Notes under the pieces: model-generated
The model's input: the letters and a program-made list of their open reading frames with translations, nothing else
Told to the model about the DNA's origin: nothing
Database searches by the model: none
Translations under genes and position numbers: made by a program
NCBI GenBank assembly: GCA_951812925.1
Contig: OX638368.1
Span: 17,919,187 to 17,983,186 of the forward strand
Direction of reading: 5' to 3'
Origin: Calliopum simillimum
Taxonomy: Eukaryota; Arthropoda; Insecta; Diptera; Lauxaniidae
Length of the DNA: 64,000 bases
Shown here: positions 23,152 through 34,325 of the stretch, piece after piece
How positions within the stretch are numbered: the first letter of the stretch is position 1
Layout: every line of letters starts with the position of its first letter

Positions 23152-23321
23152 TGCAATCGATCCTCTGCGGGACCACCTTTTAGCACATCACTAACAGCAA
23201 TCGATGGATCACCATTTGCAAAATGCGGATTATCACGTCCACCGGAAACGGCAATACCAAAGCCATAACCCGGCACACGTGTTACGGACACTGTATGGTA
23301 CTCCCATGTTGTGCGATCACC
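23152..23321 (-). CDS. pyd: polychaetoid (ZO-1) exon: first part of PDZ1
   Basis: A 170 bp exon beginning in phase 0 after TTTCCAG with [18 protein letters not shown] and continuing [46 protein letters not shown] is the carboxylate-binding loop of PDZ1, and the GRDNPHF segment is a hallmark of ZO-family PDZ1 domains. The last two bases (CA) join A from the exon at 12542 to keep Gln-Val-Asn-Asp in frame. Donor GTAAGTTG. In ZO proteins PDZ1 binds claudin C-termini (family knowledge). Confidence 0.95.
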
Positions 23322-26300
23322 CTGGAAAGAAATAAAAACAGATGGAAAAATATTAAAAAATTGCGTATACGAGAAAATAAATGCAATAAATATTTGGTTT
23401 AATAAAAATTGTTTTTAATTCAATAAAAGTGAAAAAATTGAATTAACGACTGACCGGAAGTGCATTGTTACTTCCGTTTAAGGCATTACTTTATGCTACT
23501 AATACGCACATATGTAAAAACTGTACACTTAGTACATCATTTTGTTTTTGAAAATTTTAGAAATTCGAATAAACAATGAAACAAGAATATTGTTTGGAAT
23601 AGAATGGAATGGTATGGTATATATGTTGAACATGTGTTTCACTGCGGGTTTCCTTAATTACTGCCATATGCAGGAATGTCGTATGTTGCTATGAAAAATG
23701 ATGTTAGTTTGCCTTAGTTTCTACTCCTTTTATCTTTCAACAAAGCATTCTAGAGGAGACATATTTCGAAGAAAGTTGTTTTTTCTTTCATAAATTTATG
23801 TAAATCATCCACTTTTTTCCGGACAAATTCAAAAGAGCAATTTTTATACATTTCATTAAATGCTTCAGTGACTTCGCTAAATGCTTCATTTCAGCACACT
23901 TTACTCTGAAGCCACATGTAGCGAGCGCATAGGCGCATAGCATAGTTTCACCGCCTCCCCCTTTGATTTAACATTTTTGTTTTTTAGACTAATTATGATA
24001 AGTTTATTTTATGCTCGAACGCAGGTGGGTGCCAGACAACAAGCAGATGCGCTGCTGACTTAAAATAGAGCTGAAGCAACAACAAAATTAGGGTGCGTCA
24101 GATCAGTTGTTCAAAGAAGCGAACGTAAATCAAATTTTAATGCAAGTGTTGACTTGATTTTTCTTCTGCACATAACATACATATATTATTGTTTGTTGTT
24201 GTTGTTATTTTTCTTTAAAATTTTGATTTTAAATTTATGCAAATTTTTAAGATTTTAATTTTTAGGTTGGTGGGACTTTGTGCTCAAAAAGAAAAAACAA
24301 AACAGCAAAAAAAAACTTTAATTGAAATATAATGATTTTTTTATTTATTTCTTCGCAGGGTTATTAAGGTTTTTAGTAGCGGAAGTATGGCATTGTTTAT
24401 GTTTTTATAATTCAAATGCATATGTTTGTATTTTATATGAGATACTAGCTTTTAGGCGATGCACGTTGCTTCAACATTATGCTTAAAACAGATTTCATTC
24501 ATTTTCATCAAATAGTTTCAGAGATATCACGAAACTTCCTTTATAAGGCACGTGCAACCGTCGACTTTATTTAGTGGATATTATTTTTCCAGATGCCCTT
24601 AACATAATTGCCAAATTTCATCCAGCTGTGTTAAATGGTTCCAGAGATATAACGAATTTTGTTATATTGGGGCATGGCAACGCACATTTTCCCAGTGCAT
24701 GTTTATTTGCTGTTTACTTTTACTTTGTATCGAATCTCATTTATCTGCTTCATATGGTTTCAGAGATATGGCGAATTTTATTGTATAGAGAGCTTTTTTA
24801 GGGTATGTTATTTCTGCCGATGCCCTTTACTTATGTGCAAAATCTCAACTATCTAAATCAAATAGTTTCCGAAATATGACGAATTTTGTTTCATTGGAGT
24901 CGTGGGAGCTCCCGCTTTTTAGCAGGTGTTGTTCGTCATAAAATCTTTTACATACATATGAACCAAGTTTCAGCTTACTATCTGCATTAAATAGTTTCAG
25001 AGATATGACGAATTTTATTTTGTTAGGGGTTTGGAAACTGCCGCTTTTTCAGTAGATATTATTTTTTTCGCTGCCATTTACATGAGACGATTTAAATATC
25101 ATTCATCTGCATCAAATAGTGACAGAGATATGACGAATAATCTTAAATGGAGGGCGTGGCAACATCGCTTTTTTTGTGCAAATGCTGTTTTTTTCTACGT
25201 CCTTTACATATTTGTAAAATCTCAACTATCTGCGTCAATTAGCTCCAGAGATATAATGAATTTATTGAATTAGAGGGCGTGGCATTGCCCATTTCTTCTT
25301 CTGGATTATGACCTTCTCATGATTGACAGCGTGGAAATTAAATCAAAATCAGTTGTAAAGTTAATTACTGAAATTTGGCGCATTTTCTCAACCGCAACCG
25401 ATCCCAATGGCTTTATTCGAAAATGCATCGGATATAGCCCCTTAATTATTATGAAAATCCAATGGAAACTTCCGTTTTTTCGGTGAATGTAATTCCTTTC
25501 GATATCCCATACACATGTGTCAAATCTCATCAGTCTGCGCCTAATAGTTTCAAAGATATTACGAATTTTCTTATATGGGGGCGCGGCTCAGCCTCCGTGG
25601 AAAACATTTTGGTCAACATTTTGCAGAAAACTGTAGTTGTATTTCTGAGATGTTGTATAATTTTCGTAGATTTTTACGAATTCTCTTTGAAATAGTGGTA
25701 CAATTACCAATTTTGCTTAACTATTTCAGAAGCTATAGCCATTTGAACAATATTTTATTTTCTTGGATTACATGTCATATATGTAACCTGCACTTTTAAT
25801 GTATAAATAATGAGATGAAATTTTTAAATTGCTAAAACTTTCGTAAAAATGATTGAAAATTAATAATTTTAGCGCCATTTTAAAGATAAAGTTCCCAAAT
25901 TTAAGAAATTTTAAATAAATGTCTAACTTTAATTTGAAGAGTAAAGGTGTAAAACAAAGGAATAGAAATCATAAAGCTTATATTCTGCAAAGACAAAAAT
26001 GCATTTAGTGCGAAAATTTCTTTCCAAGCGTCACTTAAACCAGGACTTTAGAAGGAAGCATCACTTAAGTAAGAAAATGTTACAGAGGATACAATTACAC
26101 GCACAACGACGAAACAACGAATTCATAAATATTCTCGATCGAGGTCTAATGCTTCGATAACAGTCAAAGGATTATTATTGATGTCTTTATAATATGAATG
26201 AAATGTAAATAATTTCAATGATATCTGTAAAATCTATACGCAAAAAGAAGTAAATTTGGCAAAAATGTCAATGATTTCGAAAAAATCAACAATTGTCAGA

Positions 26301-26530
26301 CATTAGAAAAACCTTAAGGCATAACTTAATTACTTTAATTTGAAAACACAAAATGACAGCTTAAATGTTTCAAGTGTGTAAACATAAAAAAACATAAAAT
26401 GAATTGATGTAAAAATCGAAAAAATTAAAAAACCATAAATCAAAAATTTACCTAAATAGCAATGAATCATATGATTGTTATTCACGATATGTCAATTAAA
26501 AAATAAAAATATAAAAAAATATGATCTTAC
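23322..26530 (-). other. pyd intron with 120 bp tandem array
   Basis: Intron between the candidate start exon and the PDZ1 exon, if that start exon is used. It contains the tandem array at 24.49-25.6 kb. The rest (23.4-24.4 and 25.8-26.5 kb) is AT-rich DNA in which I see nothing else. Confidence 0.6.
24490..25600 (+). repeat. degenerate tandem repeat, unit about 120 bp, eight or nine copies
   Basis: The anchor (A)AATAGTTTCAGAGATATGACGAA or close variants occurs near 24511, 24635, 24755, 24861, 24990, 25115, 25237 and 25541, with a degraded unit likely between the last two. Each unit has, in order, AAATCTCA..TATCTGC, the anchor, TTTTATT, a GGGGCGTGGCA-like stretch, CGCTTTTT and a ...GATGCCCTTTACAT phrase. 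Noncoding; short ORFs across it are coincidental. Confidence 0.75.
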
Positions 26531-26566
26531 CACAATATTGTTTGGCAAATAATCCGGGAATTTCAT
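26531..26566 (-). CDS. pyd: candidate first coding exon of a short-N-terminus pyd isoform
   Basis: An ATG at 26566-26564 opens MKFPDYLPNNIV, followed by a strong GTAAGA donor in phase 0, exactly the phase needed by the PDZ1 exon at 23321. Joined, the protein would start directly before PDZ1. The frame stays open upstream to another Met codon at 26683, so the true start or an upstream acceptor is not settled. The 12-residue peptide is clean and the splice phase fits, but no transcript evidence is available. Other first exons further upstream are likely. Confidence 0.6.
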
Positions 26567-27341
26567 AATTAGTCTTGTTGTGTATTTGGTAGACTCTTCG
26601 TTAAGACGTTTTTTTTTGAAACGTGTTTTATTTAAATACAAGAAAACATGCTTATATTTTTTTAAAAGCAATTCAATTGACACGTCGTGTTTACGAGGGA
26701 GGTGGGAGGTATACTGCTCACTTCAAATGCAAGTTGGAAGTTAAGAATTTGCATTTTTCATTGTTGTTAAAATCAACGCGCACTTTAAAAAGCTTTTTTG
26801 TTGGTAATTTGTTATATCGTAGATGATGTCAACACAAAATTAAGTATATTTATAAAATATTTCTTTTTCTTTTATTTTTAATAAAAAAATTAATTTTTTA
26901 AATATCACACTGTAAGAAAAATGATTTTTCATTTGTAAATAACTTTATATATTTGTATGAGTGAGTATTTTCCCTAATTAACATATGTTCGTTAAATATT
27001 TACACTTCACATTCTTGTTGAATTTAATGAATTTAACAAATATTTAACTTTTTTACTAACGAAATGTGGTGTAAATGAAGTCAGTGTTGCCGTGTAGCGT
27101 TGCAGCGCAAGTTTAACTTATAACAATGAAAGCAGTGATTCTTTGAGCATCATATAGCAGCTGGTATTGCCGTTTCCAATCAAAGTTTTTATTATGCTTT
27201 TTTATGATTTGACTTATTTGAACGTGACCCAAGCCTTGAGGTATTCTTTTAAGCAAATCATTTATAATAGAATATTTTTAGACACTTTTTAGTATTTTTA
27301 CATAATTTTAACATTGTGCACATCTAAATAAAATAAAATTT

Positions 27342-27437
27342 CTAATGGTGTTCAATTTAAAGTCATGCTCCATTTCTTACATTGCAAAAAAGGTAGGACA
27401 AATTTTTGTCTTGTGTCTTGCGTATTTATATATAGAT
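27342..27437 (+). repeat. dispersed repeat, copy 1
   Basis: AATGGTGTTCAATTTAAAG through AAAAAAGGTAGGACAAATTT and TTGTCTTG..TTGCGTATT recurs at 42871-42955 in the same orientation with a few substitutions. Nature unknown. Confidence 0.6.
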
Positions 27438-27839
27438 TTCAGACAACACTCATTTCTACGAAGTTAAATGAAAATTCAAAGCCTCATAACTCCTAGGAGT
27501 CGAACAATAACCTTTCCGAAACACTAATCTTTGAGCAATGAAATGCAATTTCAAAACGTCATAACTCTTAAATTTGATTTGGAAATTGATGAGAAAATGA
27601 TGACTGTAGTGAGGTTTACAGAATCCCATTGTCAATACAGCAAATTTAATATAAGTTATGTAACCGGATAAGATATGTATATAGACAAATGTGCTCATAT
27701 CTTCCCCCGCACTTTGAATGACTGTCGAAAACAGTCAAGTGCATGTATTCTCCAAAATATCCTTACAAGAAGAATTCGAGGATTGGTGACCAAGCACACG
27801 TTTTCGAAGCTTCAAAAAATGCTTAGGCACACATAACAA

Positions 27840-28062
27840 CACAGTAAAAATTTTAGTTTAATTTTAGAACCAAAAAGTGTTTATACAGAACAATGCTAAA
27901 AATAGTATTCATTTTAAACTATTTTGGAATAAATTTCATACTTTTCTGGTATAAATTTCTAACTTTTTTGGAAAAAATCGGAATTTGATACCAAAAAAGT
28001 TTAAAATCAATACAAAAGGGAATCAAAAGTAAGTAAAGTAAACTATCATTTTTTAGTGTGCA
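27840..28062 (+). mobile_element. MITE family A, copy 2
   Basis: Begins CACAGTAAAAATTTTAG and ends AAACTATCATTTTTTAGTGTG, with the same internal order as the copies at 5971 and 29809 (ACCAAAAAGTGTTTATA, GGAATAAATTTCATAC, AAAATCGGAATTTGATACC). Confidence 0.7.
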
Positions 28063-28069
28063 TAATTTG

Positions 28070-29300
28070 AATAACACAATTTAACTTCGTTAAACGGCAA
28101 CACTGCACAACTCAAAACTTGTTCGGCAACTTTTGCTGACTTCACTTTTGAATATATAGCACTTTATTTGTTTGTTTGTATTTCATCATTGAAAACATAT
28201 GTTAGCAAATATAAGTAGATAAGTAACTTTGAATTATAATTTTGAATCCATAAGATATTTTAAGCAAACGCATTCATTAGATACACTATGCTGTGGAAAG
28301 AATTTGTCACGCGGAAGTTTAAGAAGAGATTTTTTGGTTATTTGAAAAATGTGTTGAAGCTTTTAATGCCATTTGAAAAGAGGCTGACACAAATTTCACA
28401 ATAAATGCGTAATTGCGTTACATTGAAGCAAACTCGTAGATACACAGATACGTTGACATTTACGTTAATTCTGCACTATTTACATTTAATTAAAGAATTT
28501 CACCCGCATTCGAGTTGGAGAAACACTTGAGATACTCGCATTTTATTTATATCTTTTTATATGCACTTTGAATTTAAATTTCATGTATCTTACGGATACA
28601 TGTCACGTCTGCTTCGACGGCATGTCCGTGCATGACTGTGCACGCTTATGTGTCTCGTCGCAGCTAAGCAACAAACAGGAAGGATACAGCGGCGCACATA
28701 CGTACAAGAAACTCTGGCAGAAGATGTTAGTTAATAAAAGAAGTGCATTGTTTGCACTTTGCGCACTTATAGATACAAATTACACATAGTTGCAGATACT
28801 TTAATTTTTTTTCGCTCTTCTTCTACTGTTGAACTAAATAAAAGTGCAATTTTCAGCATTTTTTTTTTTTTGTTGTTTCTTTTACGGAAATACAAAGCCA
28901 ATAACCATAATAGTAAAGTTGCGCTACGTGAAGTATCTGATGGATGCAATGAAAGTGAAATGCTTGCGCGTAAAACAGCGCACGTAAATATGGATGCGCT
29001 TCGCTTACGCTGCAAAAATCCAAAGGGGGCAATTGTGTGTAGAGTTTGATTTCCTAAACAATTTACAAAATGCAATAAGCCACAATGCATCCATATATCT
29101 ATGCATCCAATAGAACGTTTAAGTTTCCTTCACATATGGTTAACTTTGATGGCGTAACTAATTTCAGTTGTTTTTGTTGCTGTTCAGGGTTTCACCGGTT
29201 TCTAGTCATAGCCTAGTTAATCGCTAGTAATTTGTTAGATTTTACTTTTTTTTATTCGAAAATTCAACTCATCGAATAAAGTATCTTTTTTTTTTTTTTT
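28070..29300. other. no recognisable gene
   Basis: Somewhat less AT-rich DNA with scattered short ORFs on both strands (for example 28759-29049 plus and 29090-28767 minus). None shows a known domain, homopolymer-free coding bias or supporting splice sites. Could include untranslated or regulatory sequence of pyd, but nothing specific supports this. Confidence 0.4.
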
Positions 29301-29313
29301 TGGTGCAGTTTTA

Positions 29314-29760
29314 ACCGGCAACGCTGCTGCAGCTGTAAACGAACGACGAAATGCGCGCACTCGGTTTGAAACTCGCCTCGAAACTATCTAGCTGACTGCG
29401 CTGTATTGTGGGCCGAACCCACAAAAAATAAAAAATAAATCGAAAAATGAACACACGATGAATAGAAGAACGAAAAGAAGTAACGAACAAAACGAGAGAG
29501 AGAGAAGAAAAAGAAGTCATAGTAGCTGTAGAAGAACAAGAGGCAGCAGCAATGAATGAATGAACCAGCGGAAGCAGCACAGCGCAGCGCAGCACATCAA
29601 CAACAACAACTTCGCTGCTGAAAAAATGTAAACAAAAATAATGCCGCCGCCGCAGCCGAACAACAACAAGATGGCATAGCTGTGCGATTTAAGCGTTGCC
29701 ACCTGTTTTGATTTGAAAGTTTTTGTTCTAGATTCTTTGACACAAAGGCGGATTGGTGTC
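29314..29760 (-). promoter_or_regulatory. possible pyd promoter and noncoding first exon
   Basis: A local GC-rich island in AT-rich surroundings with CAG and CAA repeats, typical of fly 5' leaders. On the minus strand GCGCAGTCAGCTAG (initiator-like TCAG) near 29400 is followed by TTTCGAGGCGAGTTTC and GTGCGCGCATTTCGTC, and by CAGCTGCAGCAGC then CCG|GTTAAA, a weak possible donor. Orientation and composition fit a transcription start for pyd, but there is no coding sequence to prove it. Confidence 0.3.
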
Positions 29761-29808
29761 AATTCATCATTAGTAATCAATAAGATTTCAGAAGAAGTAA
29801 AATTTATA

Positions 29809-30007
29809 CACAGTAAAAATTTTGGTTTAATTTTAAAACCAAAAAATATTTATATAGAACAATGCCAAAAAAAGTATTAATTTTAAACTATTTTGGAATA
29901 AATTTCAAACTTTTTTGGAAAAAAACGGTATTTAATACCAAAAAGTTTCAAATCAATACTGAAGGGAACCAAAAGTAAGAAAAGTAAACTATAATTTTTT
30001 AGTGTGT
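29809..30007 (+). mobile_element. MITE family A, copy 3
   Basis: Begins CACAGTAAAAATTTTGG, contains ACCAAAAAATATTTATATAG, GCCAAAAAAAGTATTAATT and GGAATAAATTTCAAAC, and ends AAACTATAATTTTTTAGTGTG. It is slightly shorter than the other copies because of a small internal deletion. Confidence 0.7.
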
Positions 30008-30906
30008 TCTTATAATATAGGTGGTTGATTGGTTTCAGTGATTGACCGAAAAAAACCATTATTGACACATAACCAATTACTATTTAGCATTAGTACTACA
30101 ACGTATTAACACCACTATCTTTGCATGAAGATCATATAAGCAACCGTTTGAATAACTAACTAGAACTTATATTCCGAGATGATGTATTTTGTATGTTCCT
30201 CAGAGTTTTAACGAACAATCGGACTAATTGGCGAGGATAGACTTCCTTAGAAACTTATAGGGTGAGTATTAAAATACATGCCAATTCTCTGTCTGGAAAG
30301 ACTGATGAAGTCTTAGCTGTATCAATATAATCCTACTTAATAAATTCCAAAGGCTTTGACTTAATGAATAAAGACCATATCCTCCGGGAAACAACAAGAA
30401 CGACTTTGACCTCATATTTCTTAATTGAATAAAGTCCATGTATATGCTATTCTTGACAATGTTCAGGTAAACATAAATCGCTTAACCTCTGGATATATAA
30501 GTTTTTGGAAATTTCTAAGGCAAGCCAATGCATCTGGCTTCTCATTTCCTATAATATTGCCGCAAAACCAGTTGGAGATAGCATCGTTAAGTCATTTAAA
30601 CTAGCTCAGTTTCGCTCTACTTAATGGTGGTGGATTAGAGAGTTTGTTTTTGGCAACTCTACATCTTAATGCCAATACTTTAGTCTGAAAACCAGTAGAA
30701 TTATTAGGTATTATTATTAGGAATAATTAGCGTATTGATTTGTGTTATAACGTTTAGAGGAGAATAGGGCCAAAGTAAATTGGCTATATCGAAAGTGATA
30801 TTTTGTATCTACTTACCTTGATATCTCTACTTGACTTTTCAGATTCCTGGATTTCCTTTTTCAAGAACACTTTTCCCGATATCTTTAGTCTACCACATTC
30901 TTTACT
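30008..30906. other. no recognisable feature
   Basis: AT-rich DNA without ORFs of interest, clear repeats or element termini. Confidence 0.5.
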
Positions 30907-30908
30907 TA

Positions 30909-31819
30909 GTAGAGTAGAACGGGGCAATGTCGTGCACTCAACTTTGACATGCTCGTAAAGCCGTACATCTCAAGCGAATGCGACGAGTAAGCATCCGATC
31001 GAAAGATAATTTCGTTGGTTACATCCATGTGTAACAACATTTGTGTAGCGAGAAATTGTGTTTGTGTAAGTGAAGAAAAAAAAAAATGTGCACGACATTA
31101 CCCCCCTCAAAATTTGTGGGATAATGTCGTGCATTGTTTTCTCAGTATAGTAAAGGTACCAAAATGTGTGAGAAATGATAGGTAGTGGTTCTATTAGAGG
31201 AGATTTAGCATTATCATGGATTTATTCATTATTATACAAGAGTGAAGTACATAATATGTTGTGTAGAGTAGAACGGGGCAATCTCGTGCACTCAACTTTG
31301 ACATGGTCGTAAAGCCGTACATCTCAAGCGAATGCAACGAGTAAGCATCCGATCGAAAGATAATTTCATTGGTTACATCCATGTGTAACAACATTTGTGT
31401 AGCGAGAAATTGTGTTTGTGTAGGTGAATGTGCACGACATTACCCCAATGGTCGTTTTAAAGGTCAACTTCGATAACTCGGTGAAGCCCAAAATTTTTTT
31501 CGAAAACCAAATACTTCTTTTCTTTGGCAGGATATTTCGTTTCAGAAAACACTTACCTGGTATATTTTCCCGCAAGGATAATTATTTTTTTGACCCGATG
31601 AAAAAACACTTCTATCGTCCCGAAAGCGTACTTTTTGAAAAAAAGGTTACTCTGTAGAGACGAACTGGTGAAAATTGCTAGTATTATATGCATAAGCTCA
31701 GTAGGTCAGCAGGTCCCTACCTTACAAACAGTTGGTAAATTATGCAATTCTTTGGGCTAAAACAGCCAGTGCACGACATTACCCCCTGCACGACATTACC
31801 CCGTTCTACTCTACTCTAC
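30909..31819. mobile_element. TA-flanked DNA element with terminal GTAGAGTAGAACGGGG repeats
   Basis: The left end is GTAGAGTAGAACGGGGCAAT followed by GTCGTGCA; the right end is its inverse, TGCACGACATTACCCCGTTC followed by TACTC, with one extra five-base TCTAC unit. TA sits on both sides. The left terminus (about 185 bp) is duplicated inside at 31263-31446, including CATCTCAAGCGAATGC and AACAACATTTGTGTAGCG. No transposase is recognisable; a plus-strand ORF at 31424-31657 has no known domain. Confidence 0.65.
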
Positions 31820-32870
31820 TATGGATTCCACTCCAGAGCACGAAGTTAAACTTTATTTTGTGGTTTTCGGAAAGTGTGCAGCACTTAAAGTGTAACTTGT
31901 TTTTTAAGGAAATAACCGAAGATCTTCTGATTGTGTTAAGCTAGGAAAGCGCGTCTTTTGGCGAAATTAATGTTAACTCTCACCGCCTTCAATGTAATGA
32001 CCTTCTCTGGATTCAATTTTTTGCTTTAACTTTTGGCTAAACTGTTTCTTCATTTACGATCCCATAGTTAGATCTTATAGCTTTTAATGCATAGTTGGAT
32101 ATCAGGCAAGTCACGTCAACAAAGGTACTCTAAGTTCGAAATATTTTTTTCTGTCGGCTACATACAGAGTTTTATCTCAGATGTGAAAATACGCGAACCT
32201 AAGAGACACTTGATTTTGAGAGAAATGTCGATAATAACAATCTGTTGTAGTTCTCAATAGTTTTTGTTAGTTCTCAACTCTTTGCTTTCCGCGGACGTCT
32301 GCTATATTGCCTCAAACCAGGACTAAAAGTAAACATAAGCCCAGAGTCAATGCTTCTAACCCAAACGATTTCAGCGACAATTTGTTTACAAACGTGAACT
32401 GGACTTTTTATTTTGATTAAGCTGAACCGGAAACCGAGTCCAACTTTCTCAGTGTGTTAGAAGACTTGTAACTCGGACGAATCGATTTTCCAAAATACTG
32501 CTTTTTTTATTAAGTTATAATGTAATTTTAAGATGATATAGAACACTTTTGTCAGTACTTCTGAAGGCACTAAGATTATATCACTGTCATTGCTTCATTA
32601 AACGACGATGAATGTGTTCTTTTCCATCAAAAGTAACTGGTTTGTGAATTTGGTTCTAGAAAAGGGAATTTAAAAGGTAATTTAAGGCAGTTTACCATAC
32701 AATAATGAATCTGTTTCTGCTGAGATTTAACTTAAATCTATGCATTAATAACAGCAAGGCTACCGATTCTGGCTATTTTCGACCTAGTGACACCCTTGAT
32801 CTTTGAGAATTGGCATTAAACACAAAGCAAATTGTAGATAAATGTTAAGCAGAAAATGAAAAATAAGTTT
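31820..32870. other. no recognisable feature
   Basis: AT-rich sequence with only short, unremarkable ORFs and no clear repeat structure. Confidence 0.5.
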
Positions 32871-32875
32871 AATTT

Positions 32876-34325
32876 CAGGGTTTGATTTTGCTGTGCTATT
32901 TTTTAGCCTATTGATTTGCTGTGCTGCGACTATAGAAAAAATAAGCAGCACAGCACTACAGTCGAGGCACAAATTTAAAATCTAACTGTCCGCTGTGCTG
33001 TGCTGTTTTTTCAATTCATAAGCAGCAGCAGAGCCGAAGCTCTTTTTCGAAATCCTATCGCTTGCTGCTACAGTTGAAGTCGATTATTTCAAAATGTTTG
33101 CTTCGCTGTCGCTATGCTTTCGAAACAGAACGAAGCAATAGCAATAGGAAACAAAAGCATTCAGATTGCCACCTGTTTTTTTTTTTTTTTTAATTAGCTA
33201 AATTCATACATTTAAAAAAAAAAATTAATTTTAGCCTTAAACCGCTTAGATAAACTTTTAAAAAATCTAACATATTTTTTAGGGTTGCCACCTGGTTTTT
33301 TTAATAAAATCAAAATTTTTTTCAATAAATTGCTAAAAAACATAATTTTCTCTCTATAAATTGAAGTCTTGGGTCCAAAAACGACGAAACAAAAATTTAG
33401 GGTTGCCATATTAGGGTTGCCAGATGTTTTTTCGCAAAATTGCGTTTCTCTGTTAACTTTCTTTATTGAATGTTATAGAATCGACCAAAAAACTCATGGT
33501 AAATTTTTGGGGTTGCCACCTGGTTTTTTTAATAAAATCAAAATTTTTTTAATAAAATGCTTAAAATCATAATTTTTTTCGTCGTTTTTGCACCCAAGAA
33601 GTCAGTTTATAGAGAGAAAATGATGATTTTAAGCATTTTATTAAAAAAAATTTTGAATTTATTAAAAAAACCAGGTGGCAACCCCAAAAAATTTACCATG
33701 AGTTTTTGAGTCGATTTTATAACATTCAATAAAGAAAGTTACTAAAGAAATGCAATTTTGCGAAAAAACGTCTGGCAACCCTAATATGGCAGCCCTAAAT
33801 TTTTTTTTCGTCGTTTTTGCACCCAAGATGTCAATTTATAGAGAGAAAATGATGATTTTAAGAATTTTAATGAAAAAAATTTTGATTTTATTAACCCTAA
33901 AAAAAATGTTGGATTTTTTAAAAGTTTATCTAAGCGGTTTAAGGCTAAAATTAAATTTTTTTTTATGGTTTAAACAAATTTAAAAAAAAAAAGAAAACAT
34001 GTGGCAATCCTGAAAGTTGTTTCTGCTATGTACAGCGAAAAGCCGAAGTTCAAACAGCCGAGTTAAATAAAAAGCAAAAGCACAATCGGAGTTACGCTTC
34101 GCTTCGTGTTTGTGCTTGCTTGGTTAAAACTTTGCTTTTTTCAATAACAAAAGCAATAGCAGAGCACAAAAACAAAAATGTGCTTGCTTGAATTGCTTTG
34201 ACTTCGTTCGTTGAAAAAAAGCACAGCAAGCAGTAAGCCCAAAATGTAAAACGTTATAACTGACGCAGCACAGTTCAGCAAATTTTCGTTGCTATAGCTA
34301 TTTTATAGTCAGCAGATCAAACCCT
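32876..34325. mobile_element. nested palindromic (fold-back) element
   Basis: Outer arms: CAGGGTTTGAT (32876) pairs with ATCAAACCCTG (34315), and next to them GCTGTGCTGC-type runs face GCAGCACAG. Middle arms: GATTGCCACCTGTTTTTT (about 33163) faces AAAACATGTGGCAATC (about 34000). The core, 33225-33960, is a long palindrome centred near 33590: GCCTTAAACCGCTTAGATAA, GGTTGCCACCTGG, GACTCAAAAACTCATGG-like and CGTCGTTTTTGCACCCAAGA phrases occur in both arms in inverse orientation. No coding sequence. Confidence 0.7.

Noticed and set aside
28759..29090. Overlapping ORFs of about 100 codons on both strands
   Set aside because: No domain, no splice context, poly-T/Phe and poly-Lys runs; opposite-strand overlap suggests chance.
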